A DNA stretch of 64,000 bases, taken from positions 124,001-188,000 of the forward strand of contig JACPEA010000013.1 in assembly GCA_016183765.1 (NCBI GenBank). Reading direction: 5' to 3'. The first letter of the stretch is position 1. The number at the start of each line of letters is the position of its first letter. This stretch comes from Bacteroidota bacterium (lineage in GTDB: Bacteria > Bacteroidota > Bacteroidia > Chitinophagales > Chitinophagaceae). Under the pieces are notes generated by a model. The model saw only the letters and a list, made by a program, of their open reading frames with translations. It was not told the origin of the DNA and did no database searches. Shown piece after piece: positions 60,099 to 64,000 of this stretch. Both the position numbers and the translations under genes were made by a program.

Positions 60099-60179
60099 GA
60101 ATATTGAACAAGGAATGATGAATGGCGAAGTATAACTCCGATCAACATTCATCATTCCTTGTTCAGCTGTTCAATATTC
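60099..60179. repeat. Inverted GAACAAGGAATGATGAATG repeat after rlmN
   Basis: The left arm (60099-60124) and right arm (60146-60179) are reverse complements apart from an 8-nt insertion in the right arm (GAACAGCT in the 3' end). Read from the rlmN stop: GAATATTGAACAGCTGAACA, AGGAATGATGAATGTTGATC, GG. The same words build the 61-bp unit after ffh and the tract after yifB. Confidence 0.8.
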
Positions 60180-61225
60180 TATCTGTCTTTATTCGCCAGC
60201 TGTCCGCAGGCAGCATCAATATCCTTGCCCCGGCTGCGGCGTAAACGTGCGTTTACTTTGTTGGATTCCAGAATGCCCATGAACTGCTGGATGCCTTCCT
60301 CATCCGGTTTGGTGAATTTGAAAGCATCGATGGGATTGTATTCGATGATGTTCACCAGGTCGGCGGGCACCTGGCGGAAAATGCGGGTCAGCTCTTCCGC
60401 ATCTTTTGCAGAATCGTTCAGGTTTTTGAAGAGGATATATTCCAGGGTGATCTCGTTGCCGGTCTGTTTATAAAAATAGTTCAGCGCCTCTATCAAAACC
60501 TTAATGCTATTGCTTTCGTTGATGGGCATGATCTCGTTGCGCTTGGCATCATTGGCCGCATGCAGCGAGAGCGCCAGTTTAAAACGTACCTGGTCATCGC
60601 CCAGTTTTTTGATCTGTTTGGCAACACCTGCAGTAGATACGGTGATGCGTTTGGGACTCATGAACAGACCATCTTCTGCGGTGATCCTTTCAATGGCTTT
60701 GAGAACATTGCTGTAATTCATCAACGGTTCGCCCATGCCCATGAATACGATATTGGACAGTTTTTTTTCGTAAGTGGCTTCACTTTGCTGGTTGATGAGT
60801 ACCACCTGGTCGTAGATCTCATCGTAGGTGAGGTTTCTTTTACGCTCAAGATAACCGGTTGCACAGAATTTGCAGCTCAGGCTGCAACCGATCTGGGAGG
60901 ATACACAGGCGGTCTTGCGTTCATCGGTGGGGATCAGTACCCCTTCTACCAGGTGGTTATCGAAGGTCTTAAAACGGCTTTTGATGGTGCCATCACCGCT
61001 GAACTGGGTAGCATCCACCCGCAGGGCGGGCAGGCTGAAGTCTGTGGCCAGTTTGGCACGCAGGTCCTTGCTCAGGTTCGTCATATCGTTGAAACTGTGT
61101 GCATGTTTCTGCCAGATCCATTCCCATACCTGTTTTACACGGAACTTCTTATCGCCGATGGAGGTAAAATAAGTCTCCAGGTCGGCAATATCCTGGTGGC
61201 GTATATTGGGTAATTCAGCGCTCAT
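60179..61225 (-). CDS. rlmN: 23S rRNA (adenine2503-C2)/tRNA methyltransferase RlmN
   Basis: A radical-SAM enzyme that methylates A2503 of 23S rRNA and A37 of some tRNAs. The 348-residue protein starts at ATG 61225 (MSAELPNIRHQD; the frame is open 16 more codons). It has the N-terminal RNA-binding domain (RVKQVWEWIWQKHAHSFNDM, cited QVWEWIWQKHAHSF), the [4Fe-4S] site CSLSCKFCATG (C-x3-C-x2-C), NIVFMGMGEPLMNY, VSTAGVAKQI, LSLHAANDAKR, and the C-terminal catalytic Cys context RRSRGKDIDAACGQL. Length is normal. Confidence 0.95.
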   Translation of the reverse strand: MSAELPNIRHQDIADLETYFTSIGDKKFRVKQVWEWIWQKHAHSFNDMTNLSKDLRAKLATDFSLPALRVDATQFSGDGTIKSRFKTFDNHLVEGVLIPTDERKTACVSSQIGCSLSCKFCATGYLERKRNLTYDEIYDQVVLINQQSEATYEKKLSNIVFMGMGEPLMNYSNVLKAIERITAEDGLFMSPKRITVSTAGVAKQIKKLGDDQVRFKLALSLHAANDAKRNEIMPINESNSIKVLIEALNYFYKQTGNEITLEYILFKNLNDSAKDAEELTRIFRQVPADLVNIIEYNPIDAFKFTKPDEEGIQQFMGILESNKVNARLRRSRGKDIDAACGQLANKDR

Positions 61226-61331
61226 CGGGCAAAGATACCGCCAAAGCCCCTGAAGGGGGAATTTTTGTGTCACAAACTCTATCTTGCGCAGGTATTTTAA
61301 CGATTATACGCAACCGGAATTCCTACGAACT

Positions 61332-62525
61332 ATGAAAACATGTTATGTGATTGATGCGGTGAGAACACCGATTGGCAGGTATGGTGGTAAACTGAGTTCT
61401 ATCCGTCCAGACGACCTGCTGGCGCATACCCTTATCTCACTGCTGCAACGCAATGAAGGCATTGATGTATCCCTTATTGAAGATGTGATCGCAGGTGCGG
61501 CCAACCAGGCCGGTGAAGATAACCGCAATGTGGCCCGCATGGCAGCTTTACTGGCCGGTCTGCCGGTAACTGTGGCCGGTAATACTGTTAACCGTTTGTG
61601 CGCCAGTGGTTTGCAGGCTGTTATGGATGCCGCCCGTGCCATTATGTGCGGGGAAGGTATGTTGTACATAGCCTGTGGTGTGGAAAGCATGACGCGTGCA
61701 CCTTTTGTAACGGCTAAAAGCGAAGGGGCCTGGAACCGGAAAATAGAGACCTATGATACCACTATCGGCTGGCGTTTTACCAATAAGAAACTGGCTGAAA
61801 TGTACCACCCGTACAATATGGGCGAAACCGCCGAGAACGTGGCACGTGAATGGAATATCAGCCGGGAGGAGCAGGACCGTTTTGCCCTGGCTTCCCAGCA
61901 GAAATATTTTGCGGCCAGGGAAGCGGGTAAGTGGGATGCGGAGATCACGGCCATTGAAATGATCAATGACCGCCTGATCACCTGGTTCAATGAAGATGAA
62001 CATCCACGGCAGACCTCACTCGAGAAACTTGCCGGTTTAAAGCCAGCATTTGCCAAAGATGGCAGTGTTACGGCAGGTAATTCTTCGGGTATCAATGACG
62101 GCGCTGGGGCTATGTTACTGGCCAGTGAAGAAGCTGTGAAATTATTTAACCTGCAGCCCATGGCCCGCGTGGTGAGTATGGGCGTGGCGGGTGTAGACCC
62201 TGCCATCATGGGTATGGGACCGGTTCCTGCATCGCAGAAAGCATTGCAGCGCGGGGGACTATCCGCTGCAGACCTGGACCTGGTAGAACTGAATGAGGCA
62301 TTTGCTTCGCAGAGCCTGGCCTGCATCAAAGAGCTGGATCTGGATCCGGGCAGAGTGAATGTGAACGGGGGCTCCATTGCCATCGGTCATCCGTTGGGAT
62401 GCAGCGGCGTCCGTATCTCTGCCACTTTGCTGCATGAGATGTTCCGCAGGAAATCCAGGTACGGATTGGCTACAATGTGTGTGGGGGTGGGACAGGGCGC
62501 TGCCATGGTATATGAGGGCCTGTAA
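61332..62525 (+). CDS. Acetyl-CoA C-acyltransferase (thiolase II; 3-oxoadipyl-CoA type)
   Basis: The 397-residue protein (ATG 61332; the frame opens 16 codons earlier) is a degradative thiolase. Nucleophile Cys in NRLCASGLQAVMDAARAI (C90), GGVESMTRAPFV-like loop as CGVESMTRAPFV, LVELNEAFASQSLACIKEL, the catalytic His in NGGSIAIGHPLGCSGVRI, and the second Cys in CVGVGQGAAMVYEG are all present. Thiolases of this kind cleave 3-ketoacyl-CoA in beta-oxidation or 3-oxoadipyl-CoA in aromatic catabolism. No other pathway gene is nearby, so the substrate is open. Confidence 0.92.
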   Translation: MKTCYVIDAVRTPIGRYGGKLSSIRPDDLLAHTLISLLQRNEGIDVSLIEDVIAGAANQAGEDNRNVARMAALLAGLPVTVAGNTVNRLCASGLQAVMDAARAIMCGEGMLYIACGVESMTRAPFVTAKSEGAWNRKIETYDTTIGWRFTNKKLAEMYHPYNMGETAENVAREWNISREEQDRFALASQQKYFAAREAGKWDAEITAIEMINDRLITWFNEDEHPRQTSLEKLAGLKPAFAKDGSVTAGNSSGINDGAGAMLLASEEAVKLFNLQPMARVVSMGVAGVDPAIMGMGPVPASQKALQRGGLSAADLDLVELNEAFASQSLACIKELDLDPGRVNVNGGSIAIGHPLGCSGVRISATLLHEMFRRKSRYGLATMCVGVGQGAAMVYEGL

Positions 62526-62560
62526 ACAGGGCGACTAAGGAAAATTTAAGGCTGCTAAAA

Positions 62561-62591
62561 TTTTGGGATATCATAAATAACATTATATTGG
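62561..62591 (+). promoter_or_regulatory. Candidate promoter for the small secreted protein
   Basis: TTTTG (62561-62565), an 18-bp spacer, and TATATTGG (62584-62591, one mismatch to TAnnTTTG). The ATG is 18 bp further on. Confidence 0.35.
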
Positions 62592-62609
62592 AACCACTAA
62601 AAATATATT

Positions 62610-63029
62610 ATGAAGAGATGGTTGCTGTTTTTCGTTCTTTCCGTGGGTTTGGTAACAATGGCCCAGGCGCAGCAGAATCCGGCTCCCGCGAAGGATACCG
62701 CTGCTTTACTACAGTATGTAGGTAAGTATGTCTTTCCTGAGGGAAGTGTTGTACCGGATGTGACCGTGTCAATTGAAGACGGTGCACTGGTGATGGCATC
62801 TTCACAGGGAAACTCGTCATTGGAAAAACAGGGAGAAGACCTGTATACCATCGTCCAGTTCCAGGGTACGGCCAAATTCAACAGGGATGCCAATAAAAAG
62901 ATCATTGGCGTCAGCATCAATGCTATGGGTTACCAGTTGGAGGGTATCAAGGGTGAGACTAAAACGATCGCATTGGCGAATCTGAAAAAATACCAGGGTC
63001 AGCAGTTGTTTACTGCGATGGCCCGTTAA
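62610..63029 (+). CDS. Small secreted protein, DUF3471-like domain
   Basis: The 139-residue protein has a signal peptide (MKRWLLFFVLSVGLVTMAQA) and one beta-rich domain: LQYVGKYVFPEGSVVPDVTVSIEDGALVMAS, of which YVGKYVFPEGSVVPDVTVS resembles the DUF3471 module that follows serine hydrolase domains in other proteins. Here it stands alone, without the hydrolase. No catalytic residue is evident; a ligand-binding or structural role is possible. A bidirectional terminator hairpin follows. Confidence 0.72.
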   Translation: MKRWLLFFVLSVGLVTMAQAQQNPAPAKDTAALLQYVGKYVFPEGSVVPDVTVSIEDGALVMASSQGNSSLEKQGEDLYTIVQFQGTAKFNRDANKKIIGVSINAMGYQLEGIKGETKTIALANLKKYQGQQLFTAMAR

Positions 63030-63054
63030 GAGACCGATTGCTTGCGGTACATAC

Positions 63055-63087
63055 AAAAGGCTGGGATTTCCTTATCCCGGCTTTTTT
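63055..63087. terminator. Bidirectional Rho-independent terminator
   Basis: A 13-bp stem including two G-U pairs (AAAAGGCTGGGAT at 63055-63067 with ATCCCGGCTTTTT at 63074-63086) and a 6-nt loop. A-run on the left and T-run on the right serve both converging genes. It overlaps the stop of the lipoprotein gene by two bases. Confidence 0.8.
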
Positions 63088-63565
63088 ATTGGTAATAGGT
63101 CTCATCCAGGTAAAACAGCCCGTCCTCTTTTTGCCAGTACCAGAACTTCTTTTTAAAGATCACATATACGCCGCGGGCAGATCGTTGCGAGAGCTTCTCG
63201 GGAACATACAATACCCTCGGCGGTACCATCTGGAAACGATAGATCAGGTTTTTTCGCTGGGCAGGTGTAAAGGACCTTGCGATACTCCGGTAATTGGCTT
63301 TTTCTGCAATGGCGGGTGGCAGCTGGTTGCGTGAGGTTACAATGTTGCCGTTGGCATCGATCACGATCATCGGATCTGGAAAAGGGTCAGGTGTTACTAT
63401 TGGATTGGTGGCAGGAGGCGCCACTTCGGTCCTGGTTTCCGGAACGGTTTTCCAGGGGGCGATCACGGCACTGTTTTTGGCAGGTGCATGAGATGCTGCC
63501 GGTTGCGTTTTTCTGCTGCAGCCAGCCAATACCAATACAGCCAGGAAGATCCATGGGTTTTTCAT
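63086..63565 (-). CDS. Small putative lipoprotein, unknown function
   Basis: The 159-residue protein has a lipoprotein signal (LAVLVLAGCSRKTQPA, LAGC lipobox, C16), so it should be an anchored periplasmic or outer-membrane protein. A Pro/Ala-rich linker (APAKNSAVIAPWKTVPETRT) leads to a C-terminal domain with FQMVPPRVLYVPEKLSQRS and an aromatic-rich end (VIFKKKFWYWQKEDGLFYLD). The family is not recognised. The pattern of lipobox plus linker plus small beta domain is common for Bacteroidota surface lipoproteins. It precedes hisS on the same strand by 63 bp. Confidence 0.72.
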   Translation of the reverse strand: MKNPWIFLAVLVLAGCSRKTQPAASHAPAKNSAVIAPWKTVPETRTEVAPPATNPIVTPDPFPDPMIVIDANGNIVTSRNQLPPAIAEKANYRSIARSFTPAQRKNLIYRFQMVPPRVLYVPEKLSQRSARGVYVIFKKKFWYWQKEDGLFYLDETYYQ

Positions 63566-63628
63566 GATACCGGTTTGGTATCTGGTATGAAAAAACTATG
63601 CCAAAAAGGATCCCGGCCTGAAAATGGC

Positions 63629-64000
63629 TCAGGCAATAAAAGGGAAGCTCTCCAGTTTGTCCTGCGCCAGGCTTTGCTGCTCACCTTTCCGCAGGTCTTT
63701 CACCAGGCAGGTTCCGTTGGTCAGTTCTTCGCTGCCAAGGATGACCACATAGGGAATGTTCTTCTTTTCTGCGTATTTGAATTGCTTGTCAAATTTGGTG
63801 TTCTCATGAAACAGTTCACAGGCAATGCCCTTGTTCCGCAGTTGCTGCATCAGGCCAAACGCCTGTTTGCTCTCTGCTTCGCCCAGGTTAAAGAACAGGA
63901 CCCTGGTGCCGGCCTGTACTTCCTCGGGAAAACAGTTGAGTTCTTCCATCACATCATAGATCCTGTCTACGCCAAAGCTGATCCCCACACCGGGCACATT
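63629..64000 (-). CDS. hisS: Histidyl-tRNA synthetase, C-terminal part (partial)
   Basis: The gene runs off the right edge; the last ~124 residues are seen. PGVGISFGVDRIYDVMEEL is the class II motif 3 (GxGxxxGxxR) end of the catalytic domain. The HisRS anticodon-binding domain follows (VLFFNLGEAESKQAFGLMQQLRNKGI, cited FNLGEAESKQAFGLMQQLRN; KYAEKKNIPYVVILGSEE), ending at TAG/TAA-type stop at 63629. The domain is of normal length. It charges tRNA-His. The remaining two thirds lie outside the window. Confidence 0.93.
   Translation of the reverse strand, partial: NVPGVGISFGVDRIYDVMEELNCFPEEVQAGTRVLFFNLGEAESKQAFGLMQQLRNKGIACELFHENTKFDKQFKYAEKKNIPYVVILGSEELTNGTCLVKDLRKGEQQSLAQDKLESFPFIA

Overview
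The window is a stretch of bacterial chromosome from a Bacteroidota, most likely a member of the Chitinophagaceae or a close relative. The evidence is a PorT-type barrel overlapping ubiE, a PorP/SprF-type type IX secretion protein, the bacillithiol enzyme BshA, a 290-residue primary sigma factor without region 1.1, several candidate TAnnTTTG promoter elements, and many secreted enzymes with signal peptides ending in A-Q. I cannot name the species. I found no rRNA, tRNA, CRISPR array, insertion sequence or prophage. The only phage-related gene is one ORF6N-domain gene.

Layout: 0-5 kb, PDH E2 (pdhC) converges on a large secreted metalloprotease, followed by a histone H1-like Lys/Ala protein. 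5-14 kb, secreted enzymes (esterase, phosphoesterase/PQQ-propeller fusion, GH95 fucosidase), a CoA-binding protein, and a TPR protein paired with a secreted Cys/coiled-coil protein of unknown function. 14-17 kb, a coupled TonB-dependent receptor and di-heme peroxidase. 17-30 kb, housekeeping and DNA-related genes (yifB/comM, a MutS-like ATPase, pyrC, porT-ubiE, rsgA, gamma carbonic anhydrase, a class III aminotransferase, bshA, an M28 peptidase). 30-42 kb, an RsmI-like methylase, an EI24 protein, an alkyladenine glycosylase, the ORF6N gene with its palindromes, porP/sprF, upp, ade, a 1053-residue Asp-box protein, and trmD. 42-49 kb, an M20 dipeptidase, CDF transporter, GH43, OsmC, Tat-exported superoxide dismutase and an LptF/G permease. 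49-64 kb, core information genes (rpoD, ffh, rpsP-rimM, dinB, two pseudouridine synthases, rlmN, hisS) with a 1-Cys peroxiredoxin, an amidohydrolase and a thiolase.

The genes do not form one large pathway. They sit in short operons of one to three genes. Shared themes are RNA and ribosome maturation (rsgA, trmD, rimM, rlmN, RluA/RluB/RsmI types), nucleobase metabolism (pyrC, upp, ade), oxidative-stress defence (SOD, peroxiredoxin, OsmC, bacillithiol, di-heme peroxidase), and export through Sec, Tat or type IX routes followed by degradation of polymers and peptides.

The least ordinary content is non-coding. A family of inverted, low-complexity repeats built from GTGAGT/GTGAAT or GAACAAGGAATGATGAATG words begins directly after stop codons at seven or more places. 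Next to ffh a related word has expanded into a 61-bp tandem array. A 25-nt palindromic core lies inside the ORF6N gene and recurs, on the opposite strand, as a 41-nt perfect palindrome starting on the last base of that gene's stop codon. An OxyR-like CTAT-N7-ATAG site lies upstream of the peroxiredoxin gene.
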